Below are positions 35,796 to 43,221 of a DNA stretch of 64,000 bases, piece after piece. Under the pieces are notes generated by a model. That model worked only from the letters and a program-made list of their open reading frames with translations. It did not search any database and had not been told where the DNA came from. Location of the stretch: NCBI RefSeq assembly GCF_006539945.1, contig NZ_BJNZ01000006.1:1-64000 (forward strand). The letters are read 5' to 3'. The position numbers and the translations under genes were made by a program. Source of the stretch: Cellulosimicrobium cellulans. GTDB lineage: Bacteria; Actinomycetota; Actinomycetes; Actinomycetales; Cellulomonadaceae. Every line of letters starts with the position of its first letter. Position 1 is the stretch's first letter.

Positions 35796-35885
35796 GGCGA
35801 GATCGGCGGTCCGAGCCCAGGTCGGCGGTCTGGACCGCCGACCTCGACCGGACGTGCCGATCTCGCCAGGAGCTGCCGATCTCGC
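35796..35885. repeat. Nested palindromic intergenic element
   Basis: Outer arms GGCGAGATCGGC (35796-35807) and GCCGATCTCGCC (35856-35867) enclose inner arms AGGTCGGCGGTC (35819-35830) and GACCGCCGACCT (35833-35844). A further GCCGATCTCGC follows at 35875-35885. The element sits between two minus-strand genes, just after the membrane protein's stop. It is too elaborate for a simple terminator and looks like a REP-type dispersed repeat. Confidence 0.75.
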
Positions 35886-35894
35886 GCGTCGTGC

Positions 35895-36590
35895 TCAGCG
35901 CCGGTCCCCGAGCGCGAAGCCGAGCGCGGTGACGACGAGCCAGATCGGGCCGACGAAGCCCGCCATGTACTGGAGCGGCGAGACGCCCGTGAGGAGCGCG
36001 AGGCCACCGAGCACGAGCCCGACGACACCGATCCAGCGCGGCGCGGCCGCGTGCCGCAGCGCCGCGACGGCGAGCGCGACGCCCGACACGCCGGCGCCGA
36101 CCCACAGCCACGGGATCGTCGCGACCCAGTCGGCGTAGAACGCGCCCGACTCCGGGACGATGAGCGCGGTGTCGCCGAGACCGAAGAGGAACTGCGTGTC
36201 GAGGCCCGAGCCGAGCAGCCCCGCGACCGAGACGAGCACGAGCCCCCAGCCCGCGACCGTCGGCAGGAGCGACCCCGCGGGGGCCTGCGCGTCGAGCCGA
36301 CGCTTGAGGCCCGCGGCGAACACGAGCACGAGGAGCGCGCACGCGATCGTCGCGGTGTGGAAGAGGATCTGCGTCCCGGTACGGCCCGCGAGGTCGGCGA
36401 CGATCGCGTCGGCGTCCCCGGCCGTCTCCTCCCAGTTCGCGCCGAGGGCCATGGACGACTGGATCGACAGGAGGCCGAGGGCCCCGGCGACGACCCCGGT
36501 CCAGGCCCACGCGCGCGGAGACGAGCCGCGAGCGCGGCGGGCAGGTTCGCCGGCGAGCGGCGACGGGGCGGTGAGCGAGCTGTCCTGCAT
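35895..36590 (-). CDS. Conserved multi-spanning membrane protein, function unknown
   Basis: A 231-residue protein with a charged cytoplasmic N-terminus (about 25 residues) and six predicted helices, for example GVVAGALGLLSIQSSMALG and WIGVVGLVLGGLALLTGV. It has the general look of DUF4386-type small membrane proteins but no motif that fixes a family. The ATG follows GGAAGGT. A MerR regulator is encoded 166 bp upstream on the same strand. Confidence 0.75.
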   Translation of the reverse strand: MQDSSLTAPSPLAGEPARRARGSSPRAWAWTGVVAGALGLLSIQSSMALGANWEETAGDADAIVADLAGRTGTQILFHTATIACALLVLVFAAGLKRRLDAQAPAGSLLPTVAGWGLVLVSVAGLLGSGLDTQFLFGLGDTALIVPESGAFYADWVATIPWLWVGAGVSGVALAVAALRHAAAPRWIGVVGLVLGGLALLTGVSPLQYMAGFVGPIWLVVTALGFALGDRR

Positions 36591-36756
36591 GGGACGACCT
36601 TCCGTTCGAGGCCGCCTGTCCCGCGGCCGGGGCCCGCCACGTGCCGCGGCGGTCCCCGCAGCGTCGACCGGGCGGCGTCCCGGGCCCCAGGGGCAGGTGT
36701 CCCGACCGTGCGGGCGGATCGCGCGGGCTCGCGGGCCTGCCGCGACCCGTGGTGCC

Positions 36757-37143
36757 TCAGCGCGCCTTGAGGACCGCGATGAACTCGTCGGCCATGTCGA
36801 GCTTGCGCGCGAGGTCGGCCCGGCGCTCCTCGGCGGTCCCGACGTACACGGCGAGGCGCTCGCGCAGCCGGGAGTCGACGTCGCCCGCGGCGAGCCGGTC
36901 GGAGATCTCGAGCAGGTCGGCCATCTCCTCCAGCGTGAACCCGAGCGGCTTCATGCGGCGCACGACGAGCAGCTGCTCGACGTCCTGCTCGGTGTACAGA
37001 CGGAAGCCGCCGTCGGAGCGACCCGAGGGACGGACGAGCCCCACGTCGTCGTAGTGGCGCAGCGTGCGCAGCGACAGGCCGGTGCGGGAGGCCACGGCGC
37101 CGATGTGCATCGTGGCCGGGAAGGTACCGGTGGGCTCGTCCAT
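36757..37143 (-). CDS. MerR family transcriptional regulator
   Basis: A 128-residue regulator. The winged helix domain MHIGAVASRTGLSLRTLRHY...DDVGLVRPSGRSDGGFRLY fills about residues 12-60, with a coiled coil in the C-terminal half (ERLAVYVGTAEERRADLARKL). No C-terminal cysteines typical of metal sensors are present, so the inducer may be organic or structural. It diverges from a SulP transporter gene; a perfect dyad between them fits the elongated promoter spacer that MerR proteins twist. The start could be ATG 37143 or ATG 37110. Confidence 0.9.
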   Translation of the reverse strand: MDEPTGTFPATMHIGAVASRTGLSLRTLRHYDDVGLVRPSGRSDGGFRLYTEQDVEQLLVVRRMKPLGFTLEEMADLLEISDRLAAGDVDSRLRERLAVYVGTAEERRADLARKLDMADEFIAVLKAR

Positions 37144-37177
37144 GGTCCCGATTCTCTCGTGCCACGGGCGGGCTCCG

Positions 37178-37203
37178 ACCCTACCCTCACGTCAGGGTAG
37201 GGT
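37178..37203. promoter_or_regulatory. MerR-type operator between regulator and SulP gene
   Basis: ACCCTACCCT and AGGGTAGGGT form a perfect 26-bp dyad around CACGTC. It lies 34 bp before the regulator start and 163 bp before the SulP start, as expected for a MerR binding site in a divergent promoter region. Confidence 0.8.
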
Positions 37204-37366
37204 TGAGGTCGGCTCGGGCTCCTCCGCTCCCCGCTCCCGAGGACCCTCGCCGCCACCCTCACTCTTCGCGCGCAGCGTGGCGCGGCCCTGTCCTGCCCGA
37301 CGGGACCGTGCCGCCCGGCCCGGCTCCGGGGCGCGCCGCGCCCGTCGACCCTGAAGGAATCTCCGC

Positions 37367-38932
37367 GTGCCCGACGACGTCCGTGCCACCCAGCCCGACC
37401 CCGCCCCGGCGCCGCAACCCGTCCCCGGCGTGCCCGAGGCGGACGAGTCCTTCTCCGTCCTCGCGGCGCTGAGGTCGCCGCGGCGGCTCAAGACCGAGGT
37501 GCTGGCGGGCCTGGTCGTCACGCTCGCCCTCATCCCCGAGGCGATCGCGTTCTCGATCATCGCCGGGGTCGACCCCCGGATCGGACTCTTCGCCTCGTTC
37601 ACCATGGCGGTGTCGATCGCGTTCCTCGGTGGACGCCCGGCGATGATCTCCGCCGCCACGGGCGCGGTCGCGCTCGTCATCGCCCCCGTCGCGCGCGAGC
37701 ACGGGATCGACTACCTCGTGGCCACGGTGATCCTCGCGGGGATCATCCAGGTGGTCCTGGGGCTCCTCGGGGTCGCGCGGCTCATGCGGTTCATCCCGCG
37801 CTCGGTCATGGTGGGCTTCGTCAACGCGTTGGCGATCCTCATCTTCCTGTCCCAGCTCCCGCACCTGCAGGACGTGCCGTGGTCGGTCTACCCGCTGGTC
37901 GCCGTCGGCATCGCGATCATGGTGCTGATGCCGCGCTGGACGAAGGCGGTCCCCGCGCCGCTCGTCGCGATAGTGCTGCTCACCGCGGCGACCGTGCTCG
38001 CGGCGATCCACGTCCCGACCGTGGGCGACGAGGGCGAGCTGCCCGAGTCCCTCCCGTCGCTGCTCCTCCCCGACGTGCCGCTCAGCCTCGAGACCCTCCA
38101 GGTCATCGCCCCGTACGCGCTCGCGATGGCGCTCGTCGGCCTCCTCGAGTCCCTGCTCACCGCGAAGCTCGTCGACGACGTCACCGACACCCACTCGAAC
38201 AAGACGCGCGAGGCCTGGGGCCAGGGCGCCGCCAACATCGTCACCGGCTTCTTCGGCGGCATGGGCGGGTGCGCGATGATCGGCCAGACGATGATCAACG
38301 TGAAGGTCTCCGGGGCGCGCACGCGCATCTCGACGTTCCTGGCGGGCGTCTTCCTGCTGATCCTCGTCGTCGGCCTCGGTGACGTCGTCGCGATCATCCC
38401 CATGGCCGCCCTCGTGGCCGTGATGGTCATGGTCTCCGTCGGCACCTTCGACTGGCACTCGGTCCGGCCGAGCACCCTGCGGCGCATGCCGAAGTCCGAG
38501 ACCGCCGTCATGCTCGCCACCGTCGTCGTGACCGTGTGGACCCACAACCTCGCCTACGGGGTGGTCGTGGGCGTCCTCGTGGCGATGGTGCTCTTCGCGC
38601 GCCGCGTCGCGCACCTCACCACCGTCACGCGCCTCGACGCCCGGCCGGGAACCGGGGCCGACGACGGCACCCGCACCTACGCCGTCGAGGGCGAGCTGTT
38701 CTTCGCCTCCTCCAACGACCTCGTCTACCAGTTCGACTACGCGGGCGACCCGGCGCGGGTCGTCATCGACATGAGCCGGGCGCACGTCTGGGACGCCTCC
38801 ACCGTCGCGACGCTCGACGCGATCCGCTCCCGGTACGAGGCGAAGGGCAAGAGCGTCACCATCGTCGGCGCCAACGCCGACACGACCGAACGCCTGGAAC
38901 GGCTCGCGGGACGGGTCACCGCGGGCCACTGA
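37367..38932 (+). CDS. SulP family inorganic anion transporter
   Basis: A 521-residue transporter. The membrane domain (about residues 40-420) begins VLAGLVVTLALIPEAIAFSIIAG and contains the family segment GGMGGCAMIGQTMINVKVSG. A C-terminal STAS domain (about 430-520, with VVIDMSRAHVWDASTVATLD) follows. SulP proteins carry sulfate, bicarbonate or other anions; which one is not evident. The GTG start follows AAGGAA. A MerR regulator faces it across a strong dyad. Confidence 0.92.
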   Translation: MPDDVRATQPDPAPAPQPVPGVPEADESFSVLAALRSPRRLKTEVLAGLVVTLALIPEAIAFSIIAGVDPRIGLFASFTMAVSIAFLGGRPAMISAATGAVALVIAPVAREHGIDYLVATVILAGIIQVVLGLLGVARLMRFIPRSVMVGFVNALAILIFLSQLPHLQDVPWSVYPLVAVGIAIMVLMPRWTKAVPAPLVAIVLLTAATVLAAIHVPTVGDEGELPESLPSLLLPDVPLSLETLQVIAPYALAMALVGLLESLLTAKLVDDVTDTHSNKTREAWGQGAANIVTGFFGGMGGCAMIGQTMINVKVSGARTRISTFLAGVFLLILVVGLGDVVAIIPMAALVAVMVMVSVGTFDWHSVRPSTLRRMPKSETAVMLATVVVTVWTHNLAYGVVVGVLVAMVLFARRVAHLTTVTRLDARPGTGADDGTRTYAVEGELFFASSNDLVYQFDYAGDPARVVIDMSRAHVWDASTVATLDAIRSRYEAKGKSVTIVGANADTTERLERLAGRVTAGH

Positions 38933-38967
38933 CGGCGGCGCGGCCGGCCGTCGTCCGGCGCCGTCAG
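38929..38967. terminator. Bidirectional terminator overlapping two stop codons
   Basis: CTGACGGCG (38929-38937) pairs with CGCCGTCAG (38959-38967). The arms include the stop codons of the convergent SulP and ArsR genes. Confidence 0.7.
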
Positions 38968-39329
38968 GTGCCGGCCGTGGCGACGAGCGCCGCCGCGACC
39001 TCGTCGACGGCACCGGGGACCACCGCGTAGTACGCCCAGCGCCCGCGCTGCTCGCGGGAGAGGTAGCCGGCGTCCACGAGGATCTTGAGGTGATGGCTCA
39101 CCGTGGGCTGGGAGAGGCCGACCGGGGCGGTGAGGTCGCAGACGCACGCCTCGCGACCCTCCTGCGCGGCGACGATCGCGAGCAGCTGGACCCGGGCCGG
39201 GTCGGCGAGCGCCTTGAACACGCGGGCCAGCCCGCGCGCCGCCTCGGGGTCGACGGCGGCCGTCGCGTCCGGCGCGCAGCACCCCGTGGCGCTCGCGGTC
39301 GGCGCGAGGGGAAGCTCTGTCGTCGTCAT
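38964..39329 (-). CDS. arsR: ArsR/SmtB family metalloregulator
   Basis: A 121-residue repressor. The winged helix spans about residues 33-105 and contains EACVCDLTAPVGLSQPTVSHHLKIL; the CVC pair in this helix is the classical alpha-3 arsenite/antimonite site of ArsR. Extra cysteines ATGCCAPD lie near the N-terminus (about residue 16). It diverges from a flavoprotein across a region with repeated motifs, the expected autoregulated arrangement. The start could also be ATG 39338 or ATG 39350. Confidence 0.9.
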   Translation of the reverse strand: MTTTELPLAPTASATGCCAPDATAAVDPEAARGLARVFKALADPARVQLLAIVAAQEGREACVCDLTAPVGLSQPTVSHHLKILVDAGYLSREQRGRWAYYAVVPGAVDEVAAALVATAGT

Positions 39330-39343
39330 GACCACCATCGTCG

Positions 39344-39406
39344 CACACATTGACAAACATCGATACGTGGCCCCACGATGGCCGCATCGACAGTCTTCAA
39401 TGTGTG
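39344..39406. promoter_or_regulatory. ArsR operator region
   Basis: CACACATTGA (39344-39353) and TCAATGTGTG (39397-39406) are perfect inverted copies flanking a 43-bp centre. The centre contains ATCGATA (39359-39365) and CATCGA on the other side. TTGACA at 39350-39355 could be a -35 box for the flavoprotein gene. The arrangement suggests two ArsR sites controlling both divergent genes. Confidence 0.65.
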
Positions 39407-39416
39407 AGGAGCGGTG

Positions 39417-40835
39417 ATGAGCGAGGTCGTGCGGGACGAGCTGCCGGTCGTGGTGGTCGGAGCGGGGCCGGTGGGTCTGGCGGCGGCGGCGCACCTGCTG
39501 GAGCGGGGGCTCGAGCCGGTCGTGCTGGAGGCGGGCGACGGCCCGGGCGCGGCGATCGCGTCGTGGGGGCACGTCCGGTTGTTCTCGCCGTGGCGGTACG
39601 ACGTGGACGCCGCCGCGCGGCGCCTCCTGGAACCGACCGGCTGGGTGGCGCCGGACCCGGACACCCTGCCGACGGGCGGGGAGCTCGTCGGGCGGTACCT
39701 GGCTCCGCTCGCCGCGACGCCCGAGATCTCCGCACGGCTGCGCACCGGGGTGCGGGTGCTCGCGGTCGCCCGTGACGGGGCGGACAAGACGCGGTCGCTC
39801 GGGCGGGAGCGCCGCGGCTACCGGGTGCGCACGGTCGATGGTGACGGCGTCGTGCGTGACGTGCTGGCGCGCGCGGTGATCGACGCCTCGGGCACGTTCG
39901 CGACCTCGAACCCGTTGGGCGTCTCCGGCCTTCCGGCCGCCGGGGAGGCGCAGGCGGCCGGGTTCGTGACGGGGCCGCTGCCCGACGTCCTGGGGCCCCA
40001 GCGCGACCGGTTCGCCGGCCGTGACACGCTCGTGGTCGGGATGGGGCACTCGGCGGCGAACACCCTGCTGAGCCTCGTCGAGCTCGCCGAGGCCGAGCCG
40101 GGGACGAGGATCACGTGGGCGATCCGCGGGGGGTCCGCGCGTCGCCTGTTCGGTGGTGGGTCCGACGACGAACTGCCGGCGCGCGGTCTGCTCGGCACCC
40201 GCCTGCGCGCAGCCGTGGAGGCGGGGCGCCTGACCCTGCTCACGCGTGTCTCGATCGAGCGCCTCGTGCCCGACGGGGAGACCGTCCAGGTGCTCGGGAC
40301 GGCCCGCGACGGCGCGCTGCACCTCGACGTGCACCAGATCGTCAACGCGACCGGCTTCCGCCCGGACCTCGACATGCTGCGCGAGGTGCGCCTGGACCTC
40401 GACCCGGTCGTGGAGGCGCCGTCGGCGCTGGCTCCGCTGATCGACCCGAACCAGCACTCCTGCGGGACGGTCCCCCCGCACGGCGAGCAGGTGCTGTCCC
40501 ACCCCGACGACGGCTTCTACCTCGCGGGCATGAAGTCCTACGGGCGGGCGCCGACCTTCCTGCTCGCCACGGGGTACGAGCAGGTGCGCTCGATCGCCGC
40601 GGCGCTCGCCGGGGACCGCGCCGCGGCCGACGTGGTCGAGCTGGACCTGCCCGCGACGGGTGTCTGCTCGAGCGACCTGGCTCTGGGGGCGGACGGCGAG
40701 AGCGCGGGCGGGTCGTGCTGCGGCACCGGGCCTGCGGAGCCGCAGCTGGTCACCCTCGGCGTCGGGGCGCCGGCCGGCGTCGGGTTCGCGACGGGCGTCG
40801 TGCACGGGCGCTCGGGCGACGGCCCGGAGGCGTGA
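39417..40835 (+). CDS. FAD/NAD(P)-dependent flavoprotein of the arsenic locus (ArsO-like)
   Basis: A 472-residue oxidoreductase. FAD binding is through VVVVGAGPVGLAAAAHLLE (about residues 10-28) and an NAD(P)-type motif LVVGMGHSAANTLLSLVE (about 205-222), the layout of flavin monooxygenase or thioredoxin-reductase-like enzymes. The C-terminus has cysteines GVCSSDL and GGSCCGTG that could bind arsenic, but this is inference. It is divergent from ArsR and follows AGGAG. Flavoproteins of this type accompany ars genes in actinobacteria; the reaction is not firmly known to me. Confidence 0.82.
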   Translation: MSEVVRDELPVVVVGAGPVGLAAAAHLLERGLEPVVLEAGDGPGAAIASWGHVRLFSPWRYDVDAAARRLLEPTGWVAPDPDTLPTGGELVGRYLAPLAATPEISARLRTGVRVLAVARDGADKTRSLGRERRGYRVRTVDGDGVVRDVLARAVIDASGTFATSNPLGVSGLPAAGEAQAAGFVTGPLPDVLGPQRDRFAGRDTLVVGMGHSAANTLLSLVELAEAEPGTRITWAIRGGSARRLFGGGSDDELPARGLLGTRLRAAVEAGRLTLLTRVSIERLVPDGETVQVLGTARDGALHLDVHQIVNATGFRPDLDMLREVRLDLDPVVEAPSALAPLIDPNQHSCGTVPPHGEQVLSHPDDGFYLAGMKSYGRAPTFLLATGYEQVRSIAAALAGDRAAADVVELDLPATGVCSSDLALGADGESAGGSCCGTGPAEPQLVTLGVGAPAGVGFATGVVHGRSGDGPEA

Positions 40836-40856
40836 GCCCGACTCCTCGGGCGGGTG

Positions 40857-40985
40857 TCAGGCGGTCGCGTCCGGGACGGGCGCGACGCCGAGCTCGTCGA
40901 CCAGGGTGAGCACACGGCCGCGGATATCGTCGCGGACGGGGCGCACGGCCTCGATGCCCTGCCCGGTGGGGTCTTCCAGGGGTCG
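40857..40985 (-). pseudogene. Truncated arsenate reductase (LMW-phosphatase type ArsC) remnant
   Basis: The C-terminal sequence DPTGQGIEAVRPVRDDIRGRV...LVDELGV matches the end of LMW-phosphatase-type ArsC proteins (DPAGQGVEAVRPIRDEI...). The catalytic N-terminal part, with CxxxxxR and the other redox cysteines, is absent. The preceding bases run directly into an ArsR-like operator, so about 100 codons have probably been deleted while the promoter stayed. An open frame of 64 codons from 41051 covers it, but the upstream residues are unrelated. Confidence 0.65.
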
Positions 40986-41049
40986 GGGTCTGCGTGGTCG
41001 TGACGCACCTCGACGGCCCGCGCGGATCACCGCGCGATATCGACCGTGC

Positions 41050-41071
41050 ATCGATAGTGACAGGTATCGAT
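41050..41071. promoter_or_regulatory. Second ArsR-like operator
   Basis: ATCGATA (41050-41056) and TATCGAT (41065-41071) form a perfect palindrome with an 8-bp spacer. ATCGATA also occurs in the arsR/flavoprotein gap. It lies between the arsC remnant and the alkyl sulfatase, 90 bp before the sulfatase start. Confidence 0.68.
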
Positions 41072-41159
41072 CTGGTCGCCGGGTGGCCGCACGGAGAGCC
41101 CGTCACGTCGTCCGACCTCCCGGATGCAGCATCATGACGGCGCTGCGATGCTCCGAGAC

Positions 41160-43049
41160 ATGTCGACTCCGAAGCCAGCGACGCCCGCGGTCGTCGCGCA
41201 GAACACCGCTCTCCTCCAGACGCTCCCCTTCGCGGACACCCGGGACTTCGACGACGCGACGCGCGGCCTGCTGGCGCGGCGCGAGCCGAACGCGATCACG
41301 GCGGACGACGGCCGGGTCGTCTGGGACAACGACACCTACGCGTTCCTCGAGGGCGACGCGCCGGACACGGTGAACCCGAGCCTGTGGCGGCAGTCGCGGC
41401 TCGTCGCGGAGCAGGGCCTGTTCGAGGTCACGGACGGGATCTACCAGGTGCGCGGGTTCGACCTGTCCAACGTGACCTTCATCGAGGGCAGCACCGGTGT
41501 GATCGTGCTCGACCCGCTCATCTCGACCGAGACGGCCGCGGCCGCGCTCGCTCTGTACCGCGAGCACCGCGGCGACCGGCCCGTCACGGGGATCATCTAC
41601 ACGCACTCGCACGTCGACCACTTCGGCGGGGTCAAGGGCGTCACGACCCAGGAGGACGTCGACGCGGGCCGCGTGCCCGTCGTCGCACCGGAAGGCTTCA
41701 CCGAGCACGCGATCGCGGAGAACGTCTACGCGGGGACGGCGATGGCCCGCCGCGCGGGCTACATGTACGGCGCGGCGCTCGCCCGCGGGCCGCAGCGCCA
41801 GGTGGGTACCGGGCTCGGGCAGACGACGTCGACCGGGACGGTCACGCTCATCCCACCGACCCTGTTCGTCACGACCACCGGCCAGGAGGAGACGGTCGAC
41901 GGCGTCCGGATGGTCTTCCAGATGGCGCCGGACACCGAGGCACCGTCGGAGATGCTCATCTGGTTCCCGGACCACAAGGCGCTGTGCTCGGCAGAGGACG
42001 CGACCCACACGCTGCACAACCTGCTGACGTTGCGCGGGGCCGTGGTCCGCGACCCGCACGTGTGGTCGCGCTACCTGACGGAGTCGATCGACCTGTTCGG
42101 CGCCGAGGCCGAGGTCGTGTTCGCGTCGCACCACTGGCCGACGTGGGGCTCGGAGCGGATCGTCGAGTACCTGTCGCTCCAGCGCGACCTCTACGGGTAC
42201 CTGCACGACCAGACGCTGCGCCTGCTCAACCAGGGCCTGACGGGGCCCGAGATCGCGGAGCAGATCGTGCTGCCGCCCGCCCTCGAGAACGCATGGCACG
42301 CGCGGGGCTACTACGGGTCGGTGAGCCACAACGTCAAGGCGATCTACCAGCGGTACATGGGCTGGTTCGACGGCAACCCGGCCCACCTGTGGGAGCACCC
42401 GCCGGTCGAGCGTGCCCGCCGCTACGTCGAGCTCGGTGGCGGGGCGGACTCCGTCGTCGCGACGGCGCAGTCGGCGTTCGACGCCGCGGACTACCGCTGG
42501 GTCGCCGAGCTGCTCAACCACGTGGTGTTCGCCCAGCCCGACCACGCGGGTGCCCGCGAGCTGCTGGCCGACACCTACGAGCAGCTCGGCTACGGCGCGG
42601 AGAACGGCACCTGGCGCAGCTTCTTCCTCTCCGGGGCGACGGAGCTGCGCGACGGTCCGTTCGGCACCCCGACGGCGACGTCCGCCCCCGACATCCTCGC
42701 CGCGCTCACGCCGACGCTGCTGTTCGACGCGCTCGCGGTGCAGATCGACGGTCCGCGCGCGTGGGACGAGGACCTCTCGATCGACGTCGTGCTCACGGAC
42801 TCGGGCGAGCGCTACCGGCTGTGGCTGCGCAACGGCGTCCTCTCGTACAGCGCCGCGCCGCAGCGGGGCGACGCTGACGCGACGCTGACGGCCACGAGCA
42901 CGGCGCTCCCGGTGCTCGCCACGGGCGCGGCCACGCCGGACGCCCTCGCGGCCGCGGGGGTCGAGGTCGCCGGGGACGCGAGGGTGCTCGCGCGCCTCAC
43001 CGCCGTGCTCGACCCGGGCGACCCGGACTTCGCGATCGTCACCCCCTGA
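41160..43049 (+). CDS. Alkyl/aryl sulfatase (SdsA1/BDS1 family)
   Basis: A 629-residue metallo-beta-lactamase-fold hydrolase of primary alkyl sulfates. The zinc motif THSHVDHFGG has metal ligands near residues 149-154. Further landmarks are APEGFTEHAI, CSAEDATHTLHNLLTLRG and SHHWPTWGSE. The middle alkylsulfatase dimerisation region follows, and a C-terminal SCP2-like lipid-binding domain (from about residue 515) holds the alkyl chain. No signal peptide is visible, so it appears cytoplasmic, unlike the secreted Pseudomonas enzyme. The start may be ATG 41160, 41148 or 41124; none has a good ribosome binding site. A palindrome of the ArsR type lies upstream. Confidence 0.92.
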   Translation: MSTPKPATPAVVAQNTALLQTLPFADTRDFDDATRGLLARREPNAITADDGRVVWDNDTYAFLEGDAPDTVNPSLWRQSRLVAEQGLFEVTDGIYQVRGFDLSNVTFIEGSTGVIVLDPLISTETAAAALALYREHRGDRPVTGIIYTHSHVDHFGGVKGVTTQEDVDAGRVPVVAPEGFTEHAIAENVYAGTAMARRAGYMYGAALARGPQRQVGTGLGQTTSTGTVTLIPPTLFVTTTGQEETVDGVRMVFQMAPDTEAPSEMLIWFPDHKALCSAEDATHTLHNLLTLRGAVVRDPHVWSRYLTESIDLFGAEAEVVFASHHWPTWGSERIVEYLSLQRDLYGYLHDQTLRLLNQGLTGPEIAEQIVLPPALENAWHARGYYGSVSHNVKAIYQRYMGWFDGNPAHLWEHPPVERARRYVELGGGADSVVATAQSAFDAADYRWVAELLNHVVFAQPDHAGARELLADTYEQLGYGAENGTWRSFFLSGATELRDGPFGTPTATSAPDILAALTPTLLFDALAVQIDGPRAWDEDLSIDVVLTDSGERYRLWLRNGVLSYSAAPQRGDADATLTATSTALPVLATGAATPDALAAAGVEVAGDARVLARLTAVLDPGDPDFAIVTP

Positions 43050-43055
43050 GCCGGC

Positions 43056-43098
43056 CGACGCCCGCGCCACAGCCCCACGGGCGGTCGCGCGGGCGTCG
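43056..43098 (+). terminator. Terminator after alkyl sulfatase
   Basis: CGACGCCCGCGC (43056-43067) and GCGCGGGCGTCG (43087-43098) form perfect 12-bp arms just after the stop codon. Confidence 0.78.
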
Positions 43099-43221
43099 TC
43101 GTTCCCGGGCCCGTGCGCGTCCCCGTTCGCCGCGACGAACCCGAGGCGCTGTGTCAAGGTCGTGACGGCGGGCGTGTGCCGGCATGCGCCGCGGGGCCGA
43201 GCATGACCGGAGGGCGACGGC

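Noticed and set aside
33031-36510. A 1159-codon minus-strand frame spanning the response regulator, kinase and next gene
   Set aside because: Only its ends match real proteins (response regulator, kinase N-terminus); the centre is the wrong frame of the kinase, so it reflects the frameshift and not a fusion.
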